From Sphaeramia orbicularis (lineage: Eukaryota > Chordata > Actinopteri > Kurtiformes > Apogonidae), in assembly GCF_902148855.1 (NCBI RefSeq), contig NC_043972.1, forward strand, positions 37,613,996 through 37,677,995: a stretch of DNA of 64,000 nt. Reading direction: 5' to 3'. A program made the translations under genes and the position numbers. The notes below the pieces were generated by a model. It was not told where the DNA came from. It saw only the letters and a list, made by a program, of their open reading frames with translations, and searched no databases. This document shows positions 39,223 to 49,999 of the stretch, one piece after another (positions within the stretch are counted from its first letter, which is position 1; every line of letters begins with the position of its first letter).

Positions 39223-40001
39223 TCAGATGGGGACGCTGATCCTCGTTTGCATTTGTTTGTTAAGACGGAGACATTTCTTTGTGTTCTTAAGCTTCTTCCT
39301 CTGGCACAGTTTTCTCCCTTGTATTTTTAAAGATAGATAAGGCAAAAAAAAAAAAAAAAGTACATAAGTAAAATAAATCAACTAAGTAAAATACTGTTTA
39401 AAAATCTACTTTGCGGACCTCAATAACTGTAGACTACTCACATTTTGCAAATTTTCTCTTCAATCCGACAGACTGGTGACAAAGGCACTGTGTCTTCACA
39501 AGCACTTTTTCCTTTCCTGATGAACAGAAATGCACAAAACTTTACTAAGGCTCTGCTCAACATAACATTATACAAATCAAAGAAGTATTTTGTGTATTGT
39601 GTGATCCTTTAAACACTGACACCTTTGCATTTACACAGGGTTTCGTGAGGTCTTGCTTTGTTGATTGGATTGGCAGTGGTCAATGGTTCTCCAGCAGCAG
39701 GGGCTATAGTACAATTTATATCAGCTTTAATTAAAATATAATTATATCAATCATAATTACATTAAATGTGAAGTTAATGAAGTTTAAAAAAAAAAAAAAA
39801 AACTTACATATGATCTCACCATCTTTGATAGCCAAAGACTGGCCATGTGTTTCAGGAACACCTTCAAAAATGAAAAATAAATTGAAATATATTTACAATG
39901 TCTATAATATTGTGTCATCTTAATATTAAATATACAATACCTTTGATGTGGTCAGTGTATATTATGAGCACAAAGAACAGAATAATCATCTTCGGTCCCA
40001 T
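39223..40001 (-). CDS. cxcl17: CXCL17-like secreted peptide
   Basis: Five small exons on the minus strand: 39941-40001, 39808-39861, 39623-39703, 39442-39516 and 39223-39317. All borders are AG/GT and all introns phase 1; the product is 121 residues (human CXCL17 has 119). Residues 1-20 form a signal peptide (MIILFFVLIIY core). The mature peptide is strongly basic and has six cysteines at about 62, 64, 76, 78, 95 and 106 in the order CKC, CLC, C, C. This is the order of human CXCL17 (CEC, CPC, C, C), and the CKCK and QCLC contexts match CECK and QCPC. It ends ISVPI, matching human FALPL: a hydrophobic-Pro-hydrophobic terminus, which I recall as the receptor-activating end in work linking CXCL17 to GPR25. 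In human, CXCL17 lies beside CEACAM1 and near CNFN and PAFAH1B3, as here. The CC and CXC motifs of ordinary chemokines are absent. Confidence 0.87.
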
Positions 40002-40090
40002 GTTGTAGACACTACGTCAGGTGAAGAACGTCCGGTGCGTGCACTAACTCGAGACACACTGAAGGAATGAAATGTCTGCTTTTGTGTCTC

Positions 40091-40098
40091 CTTATAAA
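40091..40098 (-). promoter_or_regulatory. TATA box of the cxcl17-like gene
   Basis: On the minus strand the sequence reads TTTATAAG, about 90 bases before the start codon at 40001. No splice acceptor is needed between the two, so the gene could have a short unspliced 5' leader starting near 40065. A focused TATA promoter suits an inducible, tissue-restricted secreted peptide. The assignment is from motif and position only. Confidence 0.55.
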
Positions 40099-41407
40099 CG
40101 TTGGTATTGATGTCAGAAATTCTAACCTTCACATATTCATGGCCTGCCAGTTTTATGGGGCATATCTTACCAAGCCAGAACGTCTACAGTGGTTGACTGT
40201 GAATAAGAAAAAAGGCATGTTTTTTCCAGGTTCAGATTTGCTGGCATGTCTTTACCAGTCCACCTGAAATGCAGTTTTGCGCAATGGCTCATTGTTGTAA
40301 GACCCACATAATACTGCAGTGACCAAACACATAACAGTGTCCCTGTTTTCAACCCTCATGTCATAGTTGATATGTTGATATGATATGTTATACAGTGTAA
40401 ATTAAAATTAATAAATAAACATCCTGTACTGGTCTGAACTAATATGAATGTGTTAATCACCTTTTATAACATGGTTGAAATATGACAAGCCATGTATGTG
40501 CTTGTCCCACTTATTACAGATTACTAATAATTGTCCACTGAAAGATATTTTACTAATGGTTATCATTGCAACAAATATGCCAAAGTATCATGGGTAGAGT
40601 TTAGCTTTTTATTTGTCAAGCAACAGAGTGTGGCCTGTTCAACCCTCAAGTTTCAAATGTCTGTTATCAAATACGCCAGAAACCGTGACAAATGTCTCAT
40701 ATTGATGTTATCTCTAAAAATGGACTTGTGATGAACCTCGTGGGAAGTAATCAATCCTGATGACTTCTTCCATTAGCCCTTCACAGTGTAGTACGCATCA
40801 ACGACAATAAATATGACTCACTCATCATCAGCCCACAGCTGTGTGTACTTAACCCAAGGACACAAAGCATAATTTTTCTGTTTATTGCATTCTTTCATCA
40901 CTTACATTACCAGCAGACCTAAAGCATAATTCAAGTTCAGCAGTACAATCTTATCCAAAAGGCTCAGAAGCATTTTAGTGTAAAGCCTTATACACTGCGC
41001 CAAAAACAGTTGAAATTGAAGTGACTTTAGATATCCATACAACACGACCTACTGAAGTGCTTCAATACAACCGCACAATCTACCCACATACTGTACACCT
41101 ACAGGTGCAGGGAACACTACAAGGACTAAACTGAAAAACAAGTGACATCATTAAAAAAAAAAAAAAAACAAGTATACAATAGTTATGAATTGATTGCCAT
41201 GTTCAGACAAGAAAATGAACACTTCTTCAAACAAACGAAAGACATCAGACATCACAACAGAGTAAATAAAGCTATCTCCAAATGAATTCAATTTATTTAA
41301 TTCATAACCCAAAAACAGTTTGTAACAGAGGATTTCTTTCATCAGCCCTCCAACTAAACATATAAACACACCCTACCTAAAAAATCCTCACCTGAATTTA
41401 ACAAAGC

Positions 41408-41770
41408 AAGTTCAGATCCTTCCACTGGATAATTACCGCAGTGATTATTATGTTTCATCTGCAACAAGATGTTAAACTCTAACTGATGCAGTGAGAAGCT
41501 TCTTGTTTCTTCAACAACCCCCCATTTGCTAGAGAGCATAAAGATTGATCTGTTGAGTAAAGGAAAGGAAAAGGTCGTGCGGTGTGATGAGTCCAGATTG
41601 AGCCTGTTCGAGAATGATGGGCACATCACAGTGAGAAGAGAGCAGGGTGAAGCGATTACCCATCATACCTACTGTCTACAGTGCAAGCCTGTGGGGGGCA
41701 GTGTTATGATCTGGGGTTGCTTCAGCTGATCAAGTTTAGGTTTAGCAACATTAAATGTCCAAAGTAAAAC
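41408..41770 (+). mobile_element. Decayed Tc1-like transposon
   Basis: A fragment of about 360 bases decodes to SRLSLFENDGHITVRREQGE and then GGSVMIWGCFS, the catalytic region of Tc1 transposases. It is the same family as 2157-3160 and 53757-54045. No intact ends were found. Confidence 0.7.
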
Positions 41771-42299
41771 AATGCTGTGAGATTACATACGCTTACTAAA
41801 ATGATGCCATGGTGAGCGTGTGCCACAATCAAAGCTAAACGTGGTCCAACAAAATAGTAGAGTGTGGGACTTTGTTTTGGCCAGGCTGTATTATTCAGTA
41901 AAATACAAACATATATTTAATTTAACTTTGACGAACTTATGAGAGGTTCAACTGAAGTGACATCCACCCTTCAGATCTCATATTACTTTAAATTCTTCCA
42001 TGGAAAAACAATTCAAGAACCAATGTTCACCAAAACAGAAGCTGGACTTCATCTCTCTCTAAAGAACAGCACATTTAATTTTTAATTGTATCATAGACAC
42101 AGAAAGCTTCCTGGTACCATTATCTGTTACAGTGGTCACCAACCCTGGTCAAAGAGAGGACTTAAAAAAATAATTTACAGCTCAGAACATTTAGAAATGA
42201 AATCATTCCATCATTCGGGGTGTTAATTGGCAGAGAGTGATGTTCTCTGGAAACAGGGAAAAGGACCACTGCAGTAGTGTTAGTTTTTGCCCTGATTAT

Positions 42300-44403
42300 T
42301 CAGTTCTCAGTAGGTTTTTCTAGCAAAGACTTGAGATGAGCATGCAGAGGTTCACACACAGCCTGGTAGCCCTGAGGAGTCAGATGAAGGTAATCGTACA
42401 TGTCCTGGTGGGAGATACTACCATTGGAGTGGACAAAACCAGGGTCAACATCAAGGAAAGAGGCATGGGCGAGGGATGACACAGCCTCTTGGACCAGCTT
42501 GTTCACCTTGGCATTTCGATCCCGCAGAGGGTTTGGCATTTTACCTCTGGGCAGTAAACCCTGAAGACGGAGAAGAAAAGCACTTTAAGTCACTTTAAAT
42601 GTCAAGAATATTTGTCTTAGTGTAAATGAAATACGTTAATTACCCAAGACTAACATGTTCATCCAGAAGTTTATAAAACACAACAAATTCATCCACAGTC
42701 AGAAGGTGGTGATTATATATACTCATCTACTGTACTTACACTTTGAGTATGTCCATTTAATGTTACTTTATGCTCCTGTTCTCCACCACACTGATTTGGC
42801 AGCTTTCATTACTTATTAAATAAATATTTAATGTAGCTGAAAACACAATATCCCTTTTAAATACAGCCCACTGATGTGTCCTTGAGCAAGGTACTCCCTA
42901 TTTGCTCCCAGGTGCCTGGCATGGCAGGCCATGGTTCCTAGTCTGCAGTATGTGGTGTGTTAAACTAGTGAGGAATTAAATGCAGAGGTTCAATTTCAGT
43001 GCGTGTTGTATATCCTTTTATAAATTCACCACATTTTGCGACTAAAACTTACATAAGTAAACTTAGTTCAAATTTAATTTAATTTTACTTTATTCATATC
43101 AAGAGTATTTTTACATTGCTATACTGGTACTGGTGCTTTTGCCCTAGTAAAGCATATGAATATTTCTTCCACCACTGTCTAGTATTCAATTTCAGCAGTC
43201 CTCAAGATATAGTATGTAAATGCAGTAAATAATGACGTGCAAGAAGAGCAGACATTATCTCTATAAACTTCACACCAAGTTATATTTAAACAGACTTCTG
43301 CAGTGTTTTTGACAGACTGCTTTTTCAAGCAGGGTTGCAATACTTCTTATTTTAATGGTTCAATGAAATTCATTCCTCATTTTCTACTAAAATGCAAGTG
43401 AGGAGAACAACAATTCCTTAAAGGAATGGATCACAAAAATACCTACAAGTACAAGTGTGTGAGCATGTGGGATCTTGTTCTTGATGACTTGGACAATAGC
43501 CAATATGCCTCCGCAGATCTGTTCAGGAGTGTGACCATGATTGTTGGTGCCTACCCACAGCACTACAACCTACAGCAAAAAAAGACAAAAGACCGGATCA
43601 ACCAGATGTCCTTGATAGTTTGGGGCCAGTGTACCTAAAATCAGGACTCAAGAACAATCCATCCACTGTGTGAATAAACAAGCACAGTCATGTTCTCTAA
43701 TTTTGGCTGTGGTTTAGACCTTTGGGCTGATGTTATCCAGTTCGCCGTTGCTCAGTCTCCACAGCACATGTTGTGTTGCATCACCACCGACCCCGAAATT
43801 GAGGGCATGGAGAGGAGAAAACAGCTGCCGCCATATCTATAGACAAAGAATCCTTATATTAAAACAGTACATTAGACATTATGAAAGTGTTTGATGTTAT
43901 TGAGGCCATGACAAACTTCCAGACACTAAATAAAGAACTTTTACCCCAAACTGGTGCAAGAGCTGAATAAGTGAGTCTCCAACAAACACGACATCAGGTT
44001 CTTTGTCTTTGCTGTCAGACACAAAGCGGTTGTGCTACAATGAGAAAACATCAAAGAATTATTTCAAAGGATTTTAGAGCACTGAATGTTTATATAGGCA
44101 AAAAAGAGAAAAAATATATCACATTTGATTTAGTCATTGTGATACTAAGACTGAATGAGTTATCAGAATTGAGTTACTTTGGTTAAGCTTTGATTAACCT
44201 GCCAAACTTGGTCTGCAGTCTGTCGTCTCAACAGCAAGCAATGAATATACAAAACTTAACAACACAGAGACAATGCAGAAAGGGAAAACCTGACAATTAT
44301 AGACTGACGTAGTTGGACACACCATTGACATCCATCGTCCATCTCCCTGTATGTCTTCACAGGGAGTGGGTGTGGCGGCAGGGTTTGAGTCTTCTGCACT
44401 CAT
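42300..44403 (-). CDS. pafah1b3: Platelet-activating factor acetylhydrolase 1B catalytic subunit 3
   Basis: Five coding exons on the minus strand: 44323-44403, 43945-44034, 43720-43836, 43447-43569 and 42300-42560; 223 residues with all introns in phase 0 (human 231). It is an SGNH/GDSL hydrolase that removes the acetyl group at sn-2 of platelet-activating factor and works as a cytosolic alpha dimer with PAFAH1B1 (LIS1). The catalytic serine lies in VFVGDSLIQLL, the GGD and GTNNH blocks follow, and the Asp/His pair is in MYDYLHLTPQGY. The N-terminal IQGDGRWMSM and the GTNNHGHTPEQ stretch favour subunit 3 over subunit 2, which has GTNNHENTAEE. Exon 4 must use the donor gtaggt (ending TLVL) so that GLLPRG follows in frame; a site four bases downstream would break the frame. 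It is head to head with prr19, as in mammals. Confidence 0.93.
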
Positions 44404-45044
44404 GACTTGACTCTATCTGGATTTGGAAAAGCAGTCTCGATGGTTTGCTGTTTGTCTTCCCGAAACCGAAATACTCACAACTGTATTGCAATCATAACTT
44501 GCTCAATCTATCGAGGTTGGCAGAACTAGCTTCAGTAGCTAGCCTTCTGACTTCACGTCACTTAGCACTAGACAGAAGTAGCCTCTAGAAATAACGGTCA
44601 CACTCCGCTAACACAGATTATTTATGGTGAATGAGGCAAGACTGAGCTGCGCTAAAAACAGTAATAGGTAGAGCTTGAAACTGTGATTTAAGATATTACT
44701 GAACAAAGGACACCACAAAATCAAAATATCGCTATCATCTCCTATTTCTGATCCAGGAAGTAGTTACGTCTTCATCGTAGTCGACCGTACCAAAGTCCGT
44801 GATGGGGGACAGCACATATATTTAATTCATTTGCATTACTTTATGTTTTTCAAAAAATTAAATAGTCTTTTAATGATATTATTATGTTATTTATGTAAAT
44901 AAATGGTGCAAGATACATTGGTGAAATAACAACAACAAAAAAAAAAACGAAATCCTTTTACCTCCTTGTCTGTGTAAGTGGACTCGCCCTGAAAGGCGTT
45001 CATGGGAGTTGGTGCTGCGCTAGTAAACCACATCTGTGCGCCAC

Positions 45045-45057
45045 GTTGCTGAGCAAC
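45045..45057. promoter_or_regulatory. Candidate RFX X-box
   Basis: GTTGCTGAGCAAC is a perfect palindrome around its central base and has the GTTGC...GCAAC half-sites of the RFX X-box. It lies in the spacer between the divergent pafah1b3 and prr19 genes. RFX2-type factors drive testis and ciliary genes, and mammalian PRR19 acts in meiotic crossover formation, so the site would fit prr19 control. Chance occurrence cannot be excluded. Confidence 0.35.
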
Positions 45058-45486
45058 GAGACATTTTCTTGCAGTACAGATAAAAAAACAAAACAAAACT
45101 AGCGGAATATTTCGGTAAGCGTCTTTATAAATTACGTAATTCGACTTACAGTTGTTTGTTTTCTTTTCATTTGCACCGTAATTCATTGTTCATTAGACTA
45201 TTGTTCAGTGAAACTTTGTCCACACGTACTGTAATGAAGGTGCACCTGGTGGTTCATATTGATTTCACCTGTGGAGAAACTGAGAAGTAAACCAGGTTAT
45301 GCTAACACTCACAATACCCACGGCGTCTGTGAGCACGGTAATATTACAGCAATGTTTTTTTTATTCTTTAAAAAGAGATGACAGAACGTTTCTAAGGCCT
45401 ATAAGAAAACCGTTTTTTTTTCTTTGCCAGTATTACGTTGAAGCAGGTATGCGTAACGGAGATTCTTTACTGGAGTTTTTCTTTCA

Positions 45487-46197
45487 GGGGCCACATTCAG
45501 CTCGATTTAATATTCAGTGGGCCGAACCAGTAAAATAATAGCATAATAACCTATAAATAATGACAACTCTAAATATTTGTCTTTGTTTTAGTGCAAAAAA
45601 AACCCCATTAAATTATGAAAATACTTATTTTTATAAACTATCCAAACAAAAAAGATGTGAATAACCTGAAAAAAACTGAAATTTCTTAAGAAAAATAAGT
45701 GCAACTTTAACAATATTCTGCCTCAACTTATCATTTCTACATGTGCGTTATGGATCGGATCTACAAAGACACTAAACACTTAGTGACAGGCAGAAAATAG
45801 TTAAAATTGTGCTTAACTTTCTTTAGACATTTCAGGTTGTTCATATTTGTTCAGGTTATTCACATTTTATTGTTTCAGGATAGTTTGTAAATGTAAATAT
45901 TTTCATAATTTGATGGGGTTTTTTGCACTAAAACAAAGACAGAATTTTAAGTTTGTGTTATTTATAGGCATAATGTAAGATTATTTTTCTCACATCAATG
46001 AAAGAAGAAAATATGGACTCATTATTTTTTGTAGGTTTTTATGCTGTTATTATTTTACTGTTGATCATATTGGTCTGAATGTGGAACCTGAACTAAAATG
46101 AGTTCCACAGTCTTGACTGTGGAATTTTTGCACTTTCCAAATTCATTCCATGGGCCGCATTGGAACCTTTTCCCCCGGGCCGCATGTTTGAGACCCC
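45487..46197. mobile_element. hAT-like non-autonomous element
   Basis: It starts CAGGGGCCACATTCAG and ends CCGCATGTTTGAGACCCCTG, the CAGGGG-type termini of fish hAT elements. Related sequence (aggggccacat; cttgtaaataatgac) recurs at 62.7-63.3 kb. An 8-base duplication could not be matched, so one end may be altered. Confidence 0.6.
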
Positions 46198-46977
46198 TGA
46201 TTTAAAGGTTCAAGGTATAAGATTGACATGCCTTATTATCCCCATAGAGAAATTCAATGTCTGCATTGTACCCATCCTAAAACACACACACTGTATTTTA
46301 TGCATTTGTACTTCTACTGGAATAGAGACTGTGTATACTTTTCTTACATGGCAAACCAGTAAACTGCAAAATAATCCTTACTGTAATTAACTGGCATTAC
46401 TGAGGGAAAAAAATTTGAATATTTACAAACACACACACATCACAATTATTACTACTATGTGGACGATTGTTATATGATGTATTTCATTTGTAACATGGTA
46501 GCTAGTCATCTGTAGCATAAAGTATCCTAAAGTCCGTCTCTGTCAACCTACTAGTGTTTAAATATACTTTGAAGAAGTATAGTATACAGAGTAATTATAA
46601 ATATCTGGTCACTTTAGGGATGTTTATTTTACTGGTGTGGTAGCTTATGATGTTTTTGTTGATGTTACTTATATTTTGGACTACTTCCTAATAGAGGAAG
46701 AGTTGAAGTTCTTTGTGCAAATGTATGATATTTTTTAATTTCAAGTTATGTTGGTGAGTGAACATAAAATATTGTCTACTGCTTTAGTAGAAAATAAGCA
46801 GCAGACAAAACAAAATACTATCTGCTGTTTTAGTAGACAGTATCTTGCATTAACAAATAAATGTCCACACATTTGATCATATGATATGAAGAATACAAGC
46901 AAGTGTTTGTAAGAATTTGGGTAAACTGCCAACAACGTACTAATCAGCCATTATGTTTCTACAGAACCTTGTCAAGT

Positions 46978-49546
46978 ATGAGCCACATGTGTGGCAGAGC
47001 CTCATCAGACAAAGAAAAATTCTTCAGTGTTTTCTGCAAGCAATTAAAAAGAACAGGTAAAAGTGCTGTCCCAGTGAACACAGCCAGTGTTGAATGCAAA
47101 TGTGTAAACCATTGTTATAAGGGACATGGCCGGCACAAAATGAAACGACTAAGGACGCGCAAGGAAAGGAGTCAAATACGAGGAAGTAGCAAAGAAGCCT
47201 CTAAGGCCAAATCCCATCATCATAATCATCATCGCTGCCATCGCCATATCAGTAAAGACATTTCACTTTTCCATAGCCCCTGTCATAATAGATGTTCATC
47301 AACAATAGATGTACCAGTTCCAAATATTGCCCCCGTTGCACAGGAGCCTAGTATCATCACAGATAACCGTCTGATAGGACACCATGGTCTGTTTAACAAT
47401 GAAGTGAAGTCTATTGATATTGAACGTTTATTAAGTGAGCAGAGGAAACTTGAAAAAAGTGGTGAGAAAATTCAAGAAAAGAACAACAGCGGTGGTTTGT
47501 CAAATTCTGATAATGATGAGGCTGGGTCATCTCAAATGAAAGCAAAGTTAAGTGCAAAGGCCCTGGATAACTGTCAAGAGAAAGAGAAAGTAATCCCTGG
47601 TTCTTATAGTCAGCCTTCAGATCTGACACCAGGGCAAAGACCGGCACAAATCATTGATCTTTTTTCTGACGGTGACAAAAACATTGGCTCATCGAAACAC
47701 AGCTCCTTTGATGAAGTTTTTATGAAGAAAAAGAAAACCAAGCTATCTATAAAGGACAGAGAATCACCACAAACTCCCATTGGCTACAATGAAAATGTGG
47801 GGAAGAAGAAGAAGGTTAAGGGGCAGATGAATCCTGCTGTAGAGCACACCCCAAACAACCAGAAGCCCCCTGTTTATCCAAAACAAATCAACCATACTAG
47901 TCCAACCTCACCTCTGCATTCCTGTTCCACCACTGCTGGTACCAGTGACAGCTTTATCATAAATCACCCAAACCATGATTCAGACACTGTATCTAAGTCT
48001 GTGAGTGCAGTGGCAGCAAGTTTGTGTCACAGTGTATGGTTTCCACATCTGGGACAAAGAAACCTAACAGCAGAAAGCAGGGAGGTACTATTGAAAGCCC
48101 TGCAGAAGAGGCATGGACCACAACTTCAGAGGAACCTTCGAGAAGTGCAGCGACGTCTACACTTTGACACTGATCCCTTTCCAAGACAGGTTCAGGATCA
48201 GGAGCCAGTCATTACTGATAAAGGAGGATCCTGGTGTACAGGTAAGCACTAATAGACAGCATTTTTACTGAAATGAATATGTTTAAAATTATGTTAAAAT
48301 GTTCTTCCTTAAATTTAAGCAGGAATCGTGCTGGCTGCCACTTATTTTTATAGTTACATTTTTCCATTTTTTTTTTTTTTACCTAATGTTTTCGAATGGT
48401 ATAGTATTTAAGAGTAAAATATCTTATCTTTATGTTATTATATTAATATATAGTATGGTGAATTACCTCTGTTATGTAAATTATTTCAGTATTTTAGGGT
48501 TTTTTTCTGACCCAAAGCTGTTGGTCCACATATATGAATATAATTATATTTATTGTTAATTGATATTATTGCAGTAGCACATCATATAGTCTTGCCTATC
48601 TCATCTCTGTCTTTAATTTTTTTACATGTATTTACTGCTGCATTTCAAGCAGAGTCTACCAGTCAGCCATGTTTTGGTGCTGAAAAAATGTCAGCTTTCA
48701 AAACGATAGAAAGTCAGCAGTCTAACTATGAATCAAATCAGTGGCCAAACAAGTACTGTGAAGAGGTAAGACTTGAAGTTTCACACTGCCCATCACTTAT
48801 TCCACCTGTTTTCAGAGATCTTATGTCTTTTTTAGACTTAAGATAATGTAATGTTTATAATGAAACACTCTTTGGTATTTCTCATACAGAAGGCAGATGC
48901 AGAATGGACCACCAACTCTGTGGAGAAATCTGTTAGTTTTTTGGACGACATCTTCAATCGTAAGAGTTCTCCTCATTTCTGCATGGACTTTGAACCGTCT
49001 GAAGGATTATCAAGAGAAAGCAAGCATTTGTTTGCTCCATCTCATACAAAACACTATGAAGATAAACTCAGAGTGCCTCAGCAATTGGATGACCATTTCA
49101 TCAGGCCAAGAAAAGAGCCAGCAAGGTTTGACTCCTTCAGAAACAGCTTTATGAATCTCCCTGATGCCACAACAGTGAGGGAGAGGAGCAGTAGATTTCA
49201 TCACAGTGACAATATCCAGCCCCTCAGTCCTTACCATGTTCATCTACCAGACAGACGTTCATCTGAGCCAATACCATTTCTACAGGAGCAACGCTCGATT
49301 GAAGCTTCAGACAGTTTCCCTTTTGGTCATTCCTTTTCTAACCAAATGACCCATCCTCAGCAGAGCGGCCCCTTCCAGTCTTTCAGTCGGTTCAGCGCCT
49401 CTTCAGCTTACTCCACCCTTAGAATCCACCAAAATGATTTAACACATTACCCTCCCTCCCACATGCTTGACAGAGATTCAGCATCAACCATTTCTTTTTT
49501 TTCAAGTCCCGAACACTGGTCCTTCCCTCCTATGAGACTGTATTAA
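46978..49546 (+). CDS. prr19: PRR19-like protein
   Basis: Three coding exons: 46978-48240, 48650 (or 48653)-48765 and 48890-49546; about 677 residues, longer than the human protein (356). An AG acceptor at 46963-46964 just before the ATG implies an upstream non-coding exon. The protein is mostly low-complexity and polar: a Lys/Arg/His-rich N-terminal third (MKRLRTRKERSQ; a run of His), a conserved-looking helix near the end of exon 1 (AESREVLLKALQKRHG) and a Ser/Pro-rich C-terminal part ending WSFPPMRLY. There is no membrane span or enzyme motif. The name rests on position, next to and head-to-head with pafah1b3 as PRR19 is in mammals, and on general composition. In mouse, PRR19 works with CNTD1 at meiotic crossover sites. 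Exon 2 has an AAGCAG tandem acceptor that adds or drops one residue. Confidence 0.68.
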
Positions 49547-49849
49547 TGTGTGCTGATCTGCAAAAAGACATTCTTCTACATGATTCTTTTGAAGTACTTT
49601 TTCTGAAGAGCAGTGCCTTTTTAATTTATGCCATCAAGTTGTGTTCACAGTAAAACTGTAACATTTACATCTTATTGAAAGCACAGTTTTGAGCATTATA
49701 ACAGTAACTGTTATACATATAAAGGATAATTCTTTATAGAGCAAGATTTTTAGTCAAAAGTCTGAGTCTACAACAAGGAGCCAGTTTTTATTTTGTGCAT
49801 TACTCACATTTGAATGCTAAATAATATGCAGAACACCCTGTGCAAAGAA

Positions 49850-49855
49850 AATAAA
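49850..49855 (+). terminator. Poly(A) signal of prr19
   Basis: AATAAA about 300 bases after the prr19 stop and only about 145 bases before the convergent TLR stop codon. The 3' ends of the two genes must abut or overlap. Confidence 0.6.
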
Positions 49856-49999
49856 GATATTGTTGATCTGTGTATGTATAAATGACCTTATTTTTCAATG
49901 TATGGTCCGTCACACATTTACATTTACAATATTGTACTGACTGGATTAATGCATATACAAATCCATTTAACAGTGAAAGAGTGTTGTCTTAGATTTTTG

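Larger units (their letters stand above)
40002..42299. other. Spacer between cxcl17-like and pafah1b3
   Basis: It contains the cxcl17-like promoter and a Tc1 remnant at 41408-41770. Around 42130 there is a short hAT-like sequence (cagtggtcaccaaccctggtc). No further gene is supported. Confidence 0.6.
44404..46977. other. Divergent spacer pafah1b3 / prr19
   Basis: It should hold both promoters and the non-coding first exon of prr19, which I could not place. It contains an X-box-like site at 45045 and a hAT remnant at 45487-46197. A 99-codon minus-strand frame at 44887-45186 shows no recognisable domain. Confidence 0.55.

Noticed and set aside
39223-40001. Ordinary CC or CXC chemokine reading of the small gene
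   Set aside because: The cysteine order CxC, CxC, C, C does not fit the four-cysteine CC/CXC scaffold, whereas it fits CXCL17 in order, length, terminus and position.
43443-43447. Alternative pafah1b3 exon 4 donor at gtattt
   Set aside because: It would leave one extra base and break the frame into GLLPRG; gtaggt four bases earlier keeps the family sequence.
44887-45186. 99-codon minus-strand frame in the divergent spacer
   Set aside because: No recognisable domain, no splice support, and it covers the expected promoter region.
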